This document shows positions 50,501 through 61,266 of a stretch of DNA of 64,000 nt, piece by piece. Both the position numbers and the translations under genes were made by a program. Position 1 is the stretch's first letter, and each line of letters starts with the position of its first letter. Origin of the DNA: Lineus longissimus (taxonomy: Eukaryota > Nemertea > Pilidiophora > Heteronemertea > Lineidae). The notes under the pieces were generated by a model. It was not told where the DNA came from. It worked only from the letters and a program-made list of their open reading frames with translations, and made no database searches. The stretch spans positions 4,774,001-4,838,000 of the forward strand of contig NC_088314.1 of the NCBI RefSeq assembly GCF_910592395.1. Reading direction: 5' to 3'.

Positions 50501-53500
50501 ACATTTGGAGAAACAATACATCCTTTACATTCAATGAAAAATGCTTCTCTGAAAAGACTATTTGTTAGTGAGGCTGTCAAGGTAATGAGAGTGGGAGATC
50601 ATTAGTCAGCGTGGATCGTTGGTCATTAGTCACGACAATACAATTCATTTAAAATCAAGTACCAGCTTCAGGACAAGATGGACATGCTCACAGTAAGAGG
50701 TGTGGCCATACAAACGTTGCACAAATATATATATTGTCAACGCTCGTGAAGGCGAAAATATTTTTTTCTCTGCAGCAAGGTCTTTTCATGACACATTCCA
50801 GTCAATTACTGATGGGTGCTGTCAACATTAGGTGTGAATAGTATTCCACCTATGATGTAAATGTGAATTAGCATGTGCAGGCATATCATAAAACTTGCAG
50901 ATTGACCAAGAAGGCCTTTTTTATCAACTGATTAGCTTGACCTTGTAGAACCACCCTCCTAGGTATAACGAGCTCGAGGACACCACCCTCTCATAGCAGC
51001 AGTAATCACTGATTTTATTTGTCCATATGCGAGGACAAGTCAATGACATTTTTATTGACTGCCTGTATTGAAGAAAATCAAAAGTTTGTGTACCTTGTAA
51101 AGGCAAAGAGTGCGAAATCATTGCGTATTAAACCTCAATAACCTTGACAACTGTATGAAAAACAAACAGTATCAATATCAAGTTAAAGTTTACGTGGAGT
51201 TATTGACTTCACTTCACAGAACATTTTTCATAATTAAAATACCTGAGCTCCGAAAACTGGTGTAGGAAACAAATATTCTAGGAAGGCCAAACCACGCCAA
51301 TGATGAGGAGAATCAAAATATTTATCTGGTCAACACGGCAGATGAGAAAACGTGTCCTCTTTCAGCTGAATATCTACTCATTACAGTTAACATCCATCAT
51401 GGTATGAGACCAGAGCAAACAACACTCGAAGAGCTGTTCAATAAATTACTGATGGCACATTTCCCATCCAGGAGGGCTGTTTTCATGGTACCAAACCAAC
51501 CATGACCTGACCACACCAAATCAGATAGCTCACAACGTCATGAATGACATCAACTCGGAAATACATACCGAAATTAGACCACAGTGCTTATGATTTCAAT
51601 GATAGGTGATATACTGAAGTGATGTTAAACCATGTCACCTGATGCAACATTATAGTTGACATTGAGTGCATTGTTGTTATGTCAAATGGAAAACAAGATC
51701 AATTCAGATCAGAGCAGCACCGAAGGGTTAAAAGACTCATACTGACCAAGTGAGAATACTCAGTGGAAGAGTCAACATTTCATCAATCAAAACATCACCA
51801 TATCCATGACAACCCAACCTTCACAATGACAACACAAAATAATTCCGTCTTCTGTAGATATAATTGAGGGGGGAAATCACTGCTATTGGGAGGAAATGGA
51901 ATATGGCTCAATGCCTGCGGGGTATTTGCGTAATTTTGATTTGGTCTCAGGTTAATATGTACTTGTACTCCTCTGAAGAATGCCATCGGGTATTGTGTCT
52001 TATTGGGCTATGAGCTGATTATCTGGTGCAATGGAACGGCCTTTTAGAGCCTTATATGACCAAAGTAAATGGAAATGCACTTTCAGAGCATACTAGATTC
52101 ATCAGAGGTACATGTATTCAGGTGACCAATGGGCCCTATTTATTATTGGCAAGACTCTGAGAGCAAAGAATAGTGACATCTAGTGAGTGTAGCACGAACT
52201 GTTTTACCCCACTGCCCAGGAATTTGCTACAAGTCATGAATATAAACTAGCTGATACAAACAGAAAATAATTCTTAACAAAAAATAACTGACTTTCTTCC
52301 TCAGCTAAATCAAAACAAACTTACTGTTTTGTATACACAAAATATTCATACATGTGCCTGGCATGAAAGCATACAAAGCTGAGGCCATTAGCATCATTTT
52401 TACACGCTAACATCACTGTACATCTTCTGGTGCCTGAGATGTTTATTAATAAGTTCGGAGAGATTATGATTAAAGAAGTACTCACTGTATCCAGTAAGGG
52501 CCACACTAGCGTCATCGACATCTACCATCAAGCTGTTGCGTTCTGACAGGTAGTCCTCTTCCATCGGGTCCCAGTTTTTCAGCTTCTCTACCTCATCAGC
52601 ATCTTCATACTCATCTCCTGTACCTGAAAGGTAAGATAATGGAAAATTTAAAAAGCACAAGATATACAGTGTCTCACTGCAAAGGACTCTAATCATAATC
52701 TTAATTTTAATCTTAATTTTCCAACGCTACTTGCACTTTAACTTTAAAACTTGGCCTCATTCCTGATGATGAAGATATCTCACCATTCTCCACTAAATGG
52801 GCTACAGCAAAGTTCTTCTCGACCAGGAGGGTATTAATCCATGTCTCATCAGTCAGGTCCAGGATGGCTAAGGGGATTGGCTCGGTGACTCTGGAAAGAG
52901 GCATATTTCATAAGAATATTAAGATGTCAAGGATACTGTACACCCCATAACATGTGTAACAGCTAATATATTTACAAGAGGGATACTGTAGGGAACTTTA
53001 GGGGCACGAAAATGCTCAACAAAATGGTTTCATCATTGGAAAATTTGATACGAAATGGAAGTGCTTTTTGAATACGTATTTCATACACTTGGTATTCATT
53101 TTAAAGATGCACCCAGTAAAACATTTTCAACATGTCTACCGCAACTTTTCCAACTCTTTCATCAGTCATGAGACTAGCTTAACTGGTAATTTCAAAAACC
53201 ATTCAAATTTAGCTGAAATGATTAAATGTACTAACACTTCACCATCCTCAATAACATAACCAAGGAAACTCTTTTCAAATCCCGTCTTCATCTCAAACAC
53301 ACTTGTCGCACTTTCACTCCAGCGTCCATTGATGCCTGTTGGTCGGACATTGGCCAGCGTACAGTGCACAGCCTGCACAGGAATGTTCCAGAATCGGTGT
53401 GTAAGAGGATAAACCTTAGATCCAGGCACCCACTCAATGTTTCCGAAGTCAAAGTAGAGTACGCGGACCTCATATTTCTCCTCCTGTTCTTTAGGCTGGC

Positions 53501-56500
53501 GGAGCCGCTGCCTGTTCGTACCGGCGCGTCGAACCCCTTTGATTACTTTGCGGATTTCCAGTACCGAGGCACGATAGTACGTGTTATCTTTTGTGAAACA
53601 AGCACAGCAGAGACTCTTAACTGTCGGGGTGTACTGGTCCTCAAAGTATCGCCCCATCATACTTTTCATGTAACCCTTGTATTCGTGATTCAAGTCCTTG
53701 TTGAGTTGGTCAAGGATTTCACTCGTTCTTTGATCAACCAGATGAACGTAGAAGTCGCCAGGATTGTTGATGTGGGACATCATGAACTGGATGTATCCAT
53801 TCCGGGGAATCTGCAATTCACGTTTTTTCAATTCTTCCGATGGAGCACCAAACGACAGAGTGAGCCATCCATCCGGGGCCCCTTCATCCAAACCACCTTC
53901 CGGCGATGAGGCACACTTACTTAATTCTTCGAGTTTTTCGCTAATTGGACTTTTTGGTTCCTCGCCAGAAAGTTTCATTTCATGACTTGCCTCACGAGAG
54001 TCATCTTCACCAGCCAACGCCTCATCCAGCAGATTATCCAAGGAACCGTCTGCCTGCGTGTTTTTCCATTCATCAGTACTAGGTGTGTTCGAACGTTCAT
54101 TGTTACTGTCACTGCTCTGCACTTTCACAGCACCCTTCTGAAGATCGTTAAGTGGCTGAGATTGTCCTTTGGCACCAGATTCACCAACATCAAATGCTGG
54201 CACAGAACTACCACGGCTAACTGACTGCACCAAAGAAGCCTCAGAATTGTTCATTTTAGGCGACATGGATTTCACTGCCTCTAAAAAATCAGCCGGCCCA
54301 GGATCCCCACCGACGTTGTCAACACCTAAAAAAGTCTTAGCAATTTCCGAATTGCTTACAGGTCTTGCAACATTGTGCGCAACAAGGTAGTTGGAGAATG
54401 TTGAGTCTGCACCAGGGATTTTGAGGTCAAGTAGTAAGACGGGGCAGCCCGGTTCAGTTGATAGGATTCCTGTCAGCGTTGTGGTGTTGTAAGCGTAGAG
54501 CATGTGTGATGCCATCATCCACTTATGTTCATCCAACGGCAAGACCTGATGACAGAAAGGTTATTCAAATTTTAGGGAGAAACCCACTTTTTTTGTCAGC
54601 AAGAGCTCTCTATCAAAACTCTTTAAAGAACTCTGAATCAGAGGTCGGCAGAAGTTAAAATTTTTTTTTCCAGATTTTGCATCAGGTTACGAATACCTTG
54701 GTTACGGGTTGGTTACTAATCAACGTGCATGCATAACCTGATGCAAATCTGGGCAATTTGTAAGATTCCTTGGCATACAATGTATCAATCACCAGCCTTT
54801 ACAGAAAACATAAACTGGACATTAACAAGAGAATTCCAGTACTTCAAAGTGAGCCTAACTACCAATACACTACAATATTTATATTGCACAACAACTTACT
54901 CTGGCTAAGGCACAACAGAATGCCTGCACCGGCATCTGACTGAATTCAGGGGTTAACTGCCAAAGACGGTTCTCTGATATCTTTTCCTGGTTTCCATAGT
55001 CTATGTACATGACTTCCACAACAAACCTGTCAACTGGACTGATGTGAGGTCCGGAGGATTGATCTGAAAGAATACGTGTACCACATAGATTGGAGATTTG
55101 GAACGATCATGATCGACATCTTTTATTAGAATGTCCACTGGTAAATAGAAATTGTATCCCACAACTCTAGCCAATAACTCCCATAAAGAGTCAGTAGATC
55201 AGCAAAGGCAACTAAGGGTTGAAAAGTTATCAGTACTCAGACTAATATTCAAGAGTTGTAAAATGCTGAATTAAAAGTATGCCAATGGCACAATTTTGGT
55301 TTAACCGTATTCATACTCATGTACCTATTTCAGACTGACACTCGTGAATTGACACATTCTGATCGGGCGTAACACCAACAATCTTCGCCCGGTACCACAT
55401 GTCGTCCTGGGTGAATCGAGCAGCGCAGACCGTCCCCACTTTGGGTTCAGAGCCAAGGCCATTCTTATTGAGAATTTTACCATAATAAACCCTGGAAATG
55501 AAGTCAATTACTTTAAACAGAGGCAAACAGAAACGTACAGTATGATATTGGACAACCCAACAATCATCAGTTTAAAATGTATTTTGTCAAGATTTGATAA
55601 ACAGTAAGTAAGTGCAGTGTATTTCTGGGAAAGGTTGCCTATAGCCATACTTCAATTTTAACTAAGAGTTTTAAGTAACAAGTACCTCATTTCAATGGAG
55701 ACAGAAGTCTAACTTTTATAGGTCTAGTTTTTGAGAGGTGTCTTTATAGAAAGTAGAAGGGTAATAGGCCTACTCGAACTTGATTTAGTTTTTAAAAACT
55801 ACAGTGCAAATTCTGTACTGCACAGAGCCAGAATCTTGTCCTCAACTTCATCATTTTGGCCAAGATACATGTACTTACGACATTGCCTCAAGGAGTGAGT
55901 CAGGCTCAGCCCCTGCAGGCCTCACCCAGAACATGGACGGTGTCACCACTTCAAGAAGAACCACGTTCACCTCATCACCATCCTGAAACGTCAGGCTAGG
56001 AATATTTGGCCCCAAACCGTAATCTGGGTTGAAACTGGAGGTAGCTGACGCATTTCCAGTACTCTTCAATGACACACAGCTCCGAGACATCTTCTGAGTG
56101 CGGGGTCCTAATCCGCTGGAGGCACTGGCTTGGCTAATATCAGATGCGGCAATACTTCCCCCCTTCCCAGCTGACAAAGCCTCCTTGACTTGGTTCACTG
56201 CTTCCAAAGCATCCCTGCGTATATTCAGAGAATCCATGATCATGTTTATTGACGCTTCCTTCCCAGAGATATTACGCTTTTCCCGTCTGAATCTGCGTGT
56301 TCCGAATGGTGGTGGCAAAACCAAAGGTTCCTCATTGCTTTGATAACTAGGTGGGGTAGATGGTCTCTGCTCAACTGGTTTTGCCAGCGACTCAGGTGAT
56401 GATTCCACTGTTGACGCAGGGGTTGCTAGGTATTGACTAGGGTCCGATACTACAGGCTCAAACTGCTGCCCAGTTTCAGGCACTGCAGAGTGAGTTTGAA

Positions 56501-57759
56501 ATGCAGGTCCTGTTAGATTAGGGAGATCTGTCGTCACTTTAGCCTGATCTAATTCAGGTTCTGGCAATTCTGTCTCAGGTCTTGTGTATTGTTCTTTAGG
56601 TATTTGAGGCTCTCCCTCTGAAGCCATAGCACCCACTGGCAGTGGTTCAGTAGATCTTGTTTCAGCACCTTCATTACAACGTTCAATATCTTTTTTTGGC
56701 TGCTCTCTAACATACTGCTCATCTTTAATGTTCAGTTCGGCTTTTTTGCAAGTCAAATCCTCGCTTTTAACTTCTGGGTCATCGGAATCTATCTGGCCTC
56801 CATGTTTTCTTCCAGATGATTCTTTTGAGTACTTGGCACTTGGTTGGGCACTTCCTTTAGAACCCGTATCTGGCGAGTTGCGGTCTAGCGAGTCATGGTC
56901 TGGCGTAGGGGACAACAAGGAGTTATTCCTGGATCCAGTTCTACCTAGGTCATCACCAGGGAGTTCATCTTCATCCTCATCACATTCAGAACTTTCTGAG
57001 CCTCCTAAAAATACACATAACATAAAAATACTTTAATTGTAATTTTTTCAGTAATTTATGAAGCTCATTTACTGGCAATGAAGCTGTAATAAAAGTTGAC
57101 CGTTACAAGCATTGGTTTTAGAGTGCTGCACTTTAGAAGTAAATTGTTAAGGTCACAGCCAGTGCTTCATTATACTTTTGGCTTGTCCGCCTTCTTATCA
57201 ATATCATGAAACATAAGACAGAGACACAAACAAAATATAAGTTACCATCTTCCCCTGGAAGTGAGGCCTTGATCAGAAAGAGCGTGTTGAGATGTTCTTC
57301 CAACGACTGCATCGTCGACCTGTATTTCGTCTGGAACTTGCTCTTGTCTGATACAGATGTGAGGTTCTGTGCCACAGAGTTTGCCTGAAAACAGGAGACA
57401 AGGTGACACATTCTACCAGAAATCGATTAGCGTCACCTTATCAGATTGAATGATAAGGTGACGGCTGTCACAATTCATCCCATTCACTGTAAAGCTGGAC
57501 CTAGATGCAGGTTCTTTATGGCTAGAACTCCTCCCTCAAGGCTGCCAGTTCGGCATTTTGTCAGGATTTGGCTTTGTGGTAGAGGCAAAGGTCATTCTCT
57601 CCAATTCCACAAAGATTGGGTCGACCACAATGGAGGATTGGTTCCAAGAAAACATACCTCTCTGACGACTCCATCAAGAAACTGCACAATTTCATCTCGG
57701 TGCTCTTGGATAGTTGTCAGCTTTTCTTGGACGCGCTGCTTCAGCTTAGTCCTAGACAT
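35527..57759 (-). CDS. Multi-Tudor protein with CCCH zinc finger, complete, 15 exons
   Basis: Expected scaffold of germline granules binding methylated arginines of PIWI proteins (family inference). Exons: 57658-57759, 57246-57384, 55879-57004, 55325-55491, 54900-55063, 53236-54545, 52784-52890, 52486-52623, 37914-38018, 37363-37539, 37062-37134, 36516-36660, 36234-36388, 35969-36025, 35527-35767; 1,401 residues. Layout: N-terminal coiled coil (1-80); Ser/Glu-rich disordered region to about 400; extended Tudor modules near 415-620 (MYIDYGN), 805-1035 (YFDFGN) and 1125-1350 (FYVDFGN); CCCH finger near 1092-1112 (C-x9-C-x5-C-x3-H). All phases match, including across the 14.5-kb intron 8 (phase 1). 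The exon 6 donor at 53236 is weaker (GTTAGT). Coiled coil plus CCCH plus Tudor recalls insect Krimper, but TDRD1/RNF17-type relatives are possible; orthology unresolved. Two separate genes cannot be fully excluded. Confidence 0.85.
38158..38304 (-). other. Small open frame just upstream of the CCCH exon
   Basis: A 48-codon minus-strand frame starts MDGRTEKTVQIDDSLYVFLV and stops at 38158. Its composition is protein-like and it lies about 140 bp upstream of Tudor exon 9. No donor linking it in frame to exon 9 was found, and an in-frame stop precedes it. It could be a remnant of a lost exon or the leader of a shorter transcript. Low certainty. Confidence 0.15.
41151..41290. repeat. Degenerate dispersed repeat, copy 2
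   Basis: Related to 30879-31040 by the ordered blocks TTCATGGTCAATTTAAAAGA, a GGGTGGCG run and CATCCTTGGATTTGGGCC. It lies inside Tudor intron 8. It is too short and diverged for me to name the element family. Confidence 0.45.
42174..42247 (+). repeat. 37-bp tandem repeat, two copies
   Basis: Copies at 42174-42210 and 42211-42247 differ at two positions. They share the block GTATAGCAGGGTATGTACAC. Part of the unit (GGGTATGT) recurs once more just after. It lies in intronic DNA. Confidence 0.95.
44820..46622 (-). CDS. Intronless class A-like GPCR with degenerate activation motifs, 600 residues
   Basis: Seven-helix plasma-membrane receptor; ligand unknown. Single exon from ATG at 46622 to TGA at 44822-44820. 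Seen: extracellular N-terminus with seven N-glycosylation sequons (residues 10-66) and no obvious signal peptide; TM1 about 81-104 with N97; TM2 with D125 in a LCVSD context; TM3 ending in DCF (174-176) in place of DRY; YPL at 181-183; TM6 with FYLP (305-308) in place of CWxP; TM7 with NAMIH (345-349) in place of NPxxY. A Ser/Thr-rich cytoplasmic tail of about 240 residues carries two HCPV motifs. The layout weakly recalls melanocortin/EDG/cannabinoid-type receptors, but the assignment is uncertain. The gene is nested in intron 8 of the Tudor gene on the same strand. The intact 600-codon frame argues against a pseudogene. Confidence 0.92.
   Translation of the reverse strand: MNTGSVTGTNSSGLLGVDITGPNSTEVANILTTNAIVNFTAFSDANLTGYGNTSVWHNGTSLKNVTVSEVFSRKVESLEHLAVIYMCILGVLVIIANCTVLAISKFATGGKSATLIFVRSLCVSDSIAGLYAVIKTVFIYVDVERALVNCFVGECLFFTSLMASVFTLLLLTADCFFRLLYPLQCQSYMDKKLVIIYMIFLWNFSFIIGFCPLNGWNNNDYDSNEWTLGKRCMFFHYYPSAYFVMVTSIFVTCIVFMFGLHVKISITARSKAWWAKRFGRQRTDLKKTMKVVTLVRIDMIASCVFYLPFFVYTLLYCKDCLWHDINADALYLFFIPFMLVKSLLNAMIHGGRTSQFKQVLHRFVRSRSLAEAFGGSDHHARATQQESIPSVDATLDNRTKRMKPDLSSATLVTMVSTESDHNFSDKKPATLQASNSTVLSNISIVSGLNSPPHHCPVQKTISDSTVQSVISADSYMRQKELQQVTNVQNILRPPRYPSSSVRLPNHTPLRRTKSADYSYMNGKALRHSSPRDSCHLAQSVKRHSRHCPVHGHENSGYIPELLPIHFEKKQSESVFTSEVTAKAVGSSPVVVSVEDAITPL
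48158..48211 (+). repeat. Short degenerate tandem repeat, two copies
   Basis: CACAGGTTGCCGGTGAAGTG and CACAGGTTGCTGGTGGAGTG occur one after the other, about 29 bp apart. Minor and probably without function. Confidence 0.7.
48945..48952 (+). promoter_or_regulatory. TATA box on the plus strand inside Tudor intron 8
   Basis: TATATAAAGG matches a strong TATA consensus. A pyrimidine-rich initiator-like stretch (TCCGTCTCCACCCTGAC) follows 25-35 bases downstream. It points toward the 66-codon frame at 49251 and is antisense to the Tudor and GPCR genes. Without transcript data this is a candidate only. Confidence 0.35.
49251..49451 (+). CDS. Hypothetical 66-residue PEST-like protein
   Basis: A plus-strand frame starts MKPETPEETDAVKESSP and ends SSQSGGHC then stop. 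It is rich in Pro, Glu, Ser and Thr with six Cys, and hydrophilic throughout. A TATA box lies about 300 bases upstream and AATAAA lies at 50008-50013, so a single-exon transcript of about 1 kb is conceivable. No family is recognised. The codon mix looks coding-like to the eye, but chance is not excluded. Confidence 0.25.
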   Translation: MKPETPEETDAVKESSPNHIGEPTTSEMTGADISPAPLRQPCPDEETTPCALECKPHQSSQSGGHC

Positions 57760-58560
57760 CTTGGATCACATTCCTTTGACCTTTAAGGACTGGAACAACA
57801 TCAACATGATATTTCATAGACCCAAATAAGAGCATACAGTATACAGTTTCAGAGCTGCACATTACTGCAATTTATGGGAATGTGTGACGTCACTAAACTC
57901 TAAAGTATTCATCGTTTTCACTCAACAAATATCCACGTTAGAGCCATCTTTTTTTGTCTTCCAGCTTCGTTTCAGGAGGCTACCCCTTAGGCCTACTTTT
58001 TTTTTGGTGATTTTGCTGTAGCCTGTTGACAATCAAATGTCGCCTAGATCGAGGCCAGTCGACCTTTTGCATTGATGGCAATGATGCTGACTTGACCATC
58101 TGCAGTCAAATCTGTGGCATGCCAGCAATAAATTGGCCATCATGCAGCTGGTAGGCCTAGTAGGCGGTAGGCTTCTTGAACAAGATCCTATTGCTATGTA
58201 AGAAAACAGGCAATATATAGACTATTTGACATTCCAGCACACATGAACGAACCGCTGCCAGATGCATTCAAAACACTTCATAAATGACAATGACAACCAA
58301 GTCAAATGCATACTACATGCACAGTGCATGCTGCCTATGCAGATCACTGACACTGATCAGTTTTTCAAATGCAAAAAACTGCATCCAAATCGGAGGAATA
58401 TAACAGCTTAATCAATTCAAAATTTCTTTTTACTGGCATTCATTGGCTAGAATGATATATAAAGACAATACATACAAGATTTGGGCACTGTAGCGATTTT
58501 GTTGACTTTATAAACAGTCGAAATCTGAACTGTCAAATTTTGTTTATCTCGCAAGAAAAG

Positions 58561-58733
58561 CACGTGTAGTGACTCCACTTAACGACGCCAGGTGGCAACG
58601 TAAAAAGGAAAAACAGTGACTCAACTTAACGACGCAGGGTGGCGCCGCAAAATGGAAAAGCACGTGCAAGTGACTCCACTTAACGACGCCAGGTGGCAAC
58701 GCAAAATGGAAAATCACGTGCAGTGACTCTAGG
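58561..58733 (+). repeat. CACGTG-containing ~53-bp repeat, cluster of about 3.4 units
   Basis: Units begin at about 58561, 58614 (lacking CACGTG), 58661 and 58715 (truncated). The consensus is built of CACGTGCAGTGACTCYACTT, then AACGACGCCAGGTGGCAACG, then CAAAATGGAAAA. The unit holds an E-box palindrome CACGTG and a second E-box-like CAGGTG. Same orientation as the other clusters. Confidence 0.93.
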
Positions 58734-59411
58734 GACATTTTTTGTATTCATGCGCGGTCAAGCCCTAACCGTAGTTCCTAAAATCATTGATTTCTCGGTC
58801 CTTACAGTACGTCAGTGTTGATTTAGTAGTTGTTTTGGCAAAGAAATGTTTTTTGGAGTTTCTAAAACCTAAAGCGCTACTCAATAGGCGGCTAACAAGA
58901 AACTACGCATTTACTGTTGTTGGCGACGTATGTGTACACTGAACTTGGGATGTGCGTCGGCCCCGTGTTGAAATGCCGTCCAGTGCCAGTCGCTGATTTG
59001 TGCAAAATTCAACATATCTCAAAAGTTCAATGGTTGACCCTCGATTTTTTTTATTTTTGTGTAGCGTAACCAACTGTCTTTCATGGGGGAATGGTCACTG
59101 TAAGAATTATTCAGGAAGAAATGTATAATATTTGGGGTTTTTCGTGATTGTCCGGCCCAATTGGCAATATTGCCATTTGGGATGGTGAACAGAGCTAGGA
59201 GCAAATGCGACGCTTATGGTTTATTTAAAGAAATAAAATGCCCGATTTAACATCTTGCAGAATCAGGGGAATCGGGCGTTTCCAGTGACATACGACACAA
59301 ATGGGTTGTCCTCATGCAATCACTTTGGAAATGCATTTTAAAATAGATGTTACGTCCTGTTAATGGGGCACGTCATCATCACGTACATTTGGGAAAAACT
59401 CCCTAACGAGA

Positions 59412-59448
59412 CCTTAACGACGCCAGGTGGCAACGCAAAATGGAAAAG
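59412..59448 (+). repeat. Isolated partial unit of the CACGTG repeat
   Basis: CTTAACGACGCCAGGTGGCA followed by ACGCAAAATGGAAAAG, lacking the CACGTG end. Same orientation as the two clusters on either side. Confidence 0.9.
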
Positions 59449-59894
59449 AGACAAGACCACAATTGATTTTTTAAGCCTTTTAGCAGTTAAATTGTCAATG
59501 TTTGACCGCGACGCATCAACAAACGCGTCAAGTAGTGAAACTGAAATTCGGATATGATATACGGGTTAGTCTTGCGAGTAACTGGTGCGATGGAAATTGG
59601 TGATTGACCACGGAAATTTTTTTATAATCGACAAATTAGACAGACTTTGATATTTCCACTGTTTTCAGCCAACTGGCAGAAAAAACTCAAAACACGCCCC
59701 CTATTACCCAATTAGCAAAATTCGAAATTAATTTTTTCATCAAATAATTTCTTTATATCTGTAGACTTGCCACAGCAAATATTTTTTCAATACCTCTCCA
59801 AATATGTACTTGAGAGTAAAAAACATGCACTCGTCTAATTGATAGGCCTCGACCTCCAACCTATGAATATTCATTAGTGGTCTTGTCTCAAAAG

Positions 59895-59992
59895 CACGTG
59901 CAGTGACTCTACTTAACGACGCCAGGTGGCAACGCAAAATGGAAAGCACGTGCAGTGATTCTACTTAACGACGCCAGGTGGCGCCGCAAAAT
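59895..59992 (+). repeat. CACGTG-containing repeat, two units
   Basis: Units start at 59895 and 59947 with a 52-bp period, and share CACGTGCAGTGAYTCTACTT and AACGACGCCAGGTGG. The second carries GGCGCCGC in place of GGCAACGC, the same variant as the unit at 58614. Confidence 0.95.
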
Positions 59993-60794
59993 CGGTTTCC
60001 GTATCCGGTGTTTTGCGGCTAAATTTTCATGCTCTTTTTTTTAGTAATTTTGCGTTAAAAAAGTATAATAGCAAGGCGAGGACCTGTAGTTTCTAAAGCA
60101 AACGCATTCTCGTTTGTTTGAACTGACCAAATGCATTCATTATTTTGCTCAGAGATATTAATTTATGAGGACATTCTCAAGCTTTATCTCTTTCAATTTT
60201 CCTTCAGCAAGTCATCAGTCAAGAGGCCACACCAATCTTGAAAAAATTGTTGTTAGAATTCAGGACATCTCCCCTCAATTTTTGACAGAATTCGGGACCA
60301 TGAAGGTTGTGACAAGTCTCCAAAGTCGATGTATCAAATAGAATAAGAAGTACCTCGGTGCGCTTCGATTTTGATAATATGCTTGGCCAGAAACAATTTA
60401 TCTGGCCCAAGACTGGGCTGACATGCTCCAGCCAAGACAGACAGTCAAGATGAATCTCCATCTTCTGATTTAAAAATGAAACTTTCCAATGTACATCGGT
60501 AGAGAAGAACAATAACTCGATTTAGCATAAATTCATTTTCTTTTTAATACAAAGTAAACTACACAATGTAATACATTATTTTCAATCCAAATCTTACAAG
60601 AATCATTATATAACTCAAAATATGTAACAAGCACACACACAAAGTTTTGCCAAGTTTTAGACCAAGTAAACAATGTACATTACCTCCAATAGAAAGCTCC
60701 ATGTGCTCAAGGTGCAGTGTATTATTTTCTTAACGATTATTTGTTGGCCATCCAGTATTAGATGACCAGGTATGCCTACACTTTTTAAAGCAAA

Positions 60795-60800
60795 TTTATT
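60795..60800 (-). terminator. Candidate poly(A) signal of IFT122
   Basis: AATAAA on the minus strand about 470 bases after the IFT122 stop codon. Use is inferred from position only. Confidence 0.35.
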
Positions 60801-61266
60801 TTACAGTAGGTCAATTTTTTCTCTTCAGAAGTAGCGTCGATTTTTTACAACAATTTTCATCCACACACATATTTTACAGTGTATGAATTTCAAGCATAGA
60901 GATACCATTTTCAACATTTCTCTCCATTTTTTAAAATCTTTAGAGTGTCAGTGGGATACAAGCAGAGGCTAATGAATGGACGGATTAATTAAATAATAAC
61001 AAAATATGATACAAACTATAACTACTATATACATGATAAACATTGTGTGTAAAAGACTTGGTAACTGGATGGAATTTCTATACACAAGAACATGACAATC
61101 GTAAATTCAAGTTTTCAAATAGCTGTATTGTTCAGTTCATTGGTATAAAACAGAATTGTTATAATCATCGCCCTCTCTCCATCAAGGCCAGATCAAGTAA
61201 CATCACTTTTGAAAGTCTTCCATTTGTAACAATGAACATACTCTTGGCACACAATGTACGAATTCT

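Larger units (their letters stand above)
46623..52485. other. Tudor gene intron 8, part 5' of the nested GPCR
   Basis: The part just above 46622 should contain the GPCR promoter and leader. Further up is a small degenerate repeat (about 48158-48211) and a plus-strand TATA box followed by a 66-codon frame (48945-49451). I see nothing else that I can support. The sequence just below 52486 is open for about 29 codons past exon 8 to a stop at 52400-52402, which would allow a short read-through form. Confidence 0.45.
57760..61266. other. Intergenic region between Tudor promoter and IFT122 3' end
   Basis: It contains the presumed Tudor gene promoter just above 57759, the CACGTG repeat units (58561-58733, 59412-59448, 59895-59992), and the IFT122 3' untranslated region with AATAAA (minus) at 60795-60800. 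No open frame is convincing. Frames at 58544-58738 and near 59740-59949 are translations of the repeats. Confidence 0.5.

Noticed and set aside
53364-53909. 181-codon plus-strand frame
   Set aside because: It lies entirely antisense to Tudor exon 6, whose frame is supported by domain content and splice phases.
58544-58738. Minus-strand frame with repeated CHLASLS/PPGVVKW-like peptides
   Set aside because: It is a translation through the CACGTG repeat units, with no start context or partner exons.
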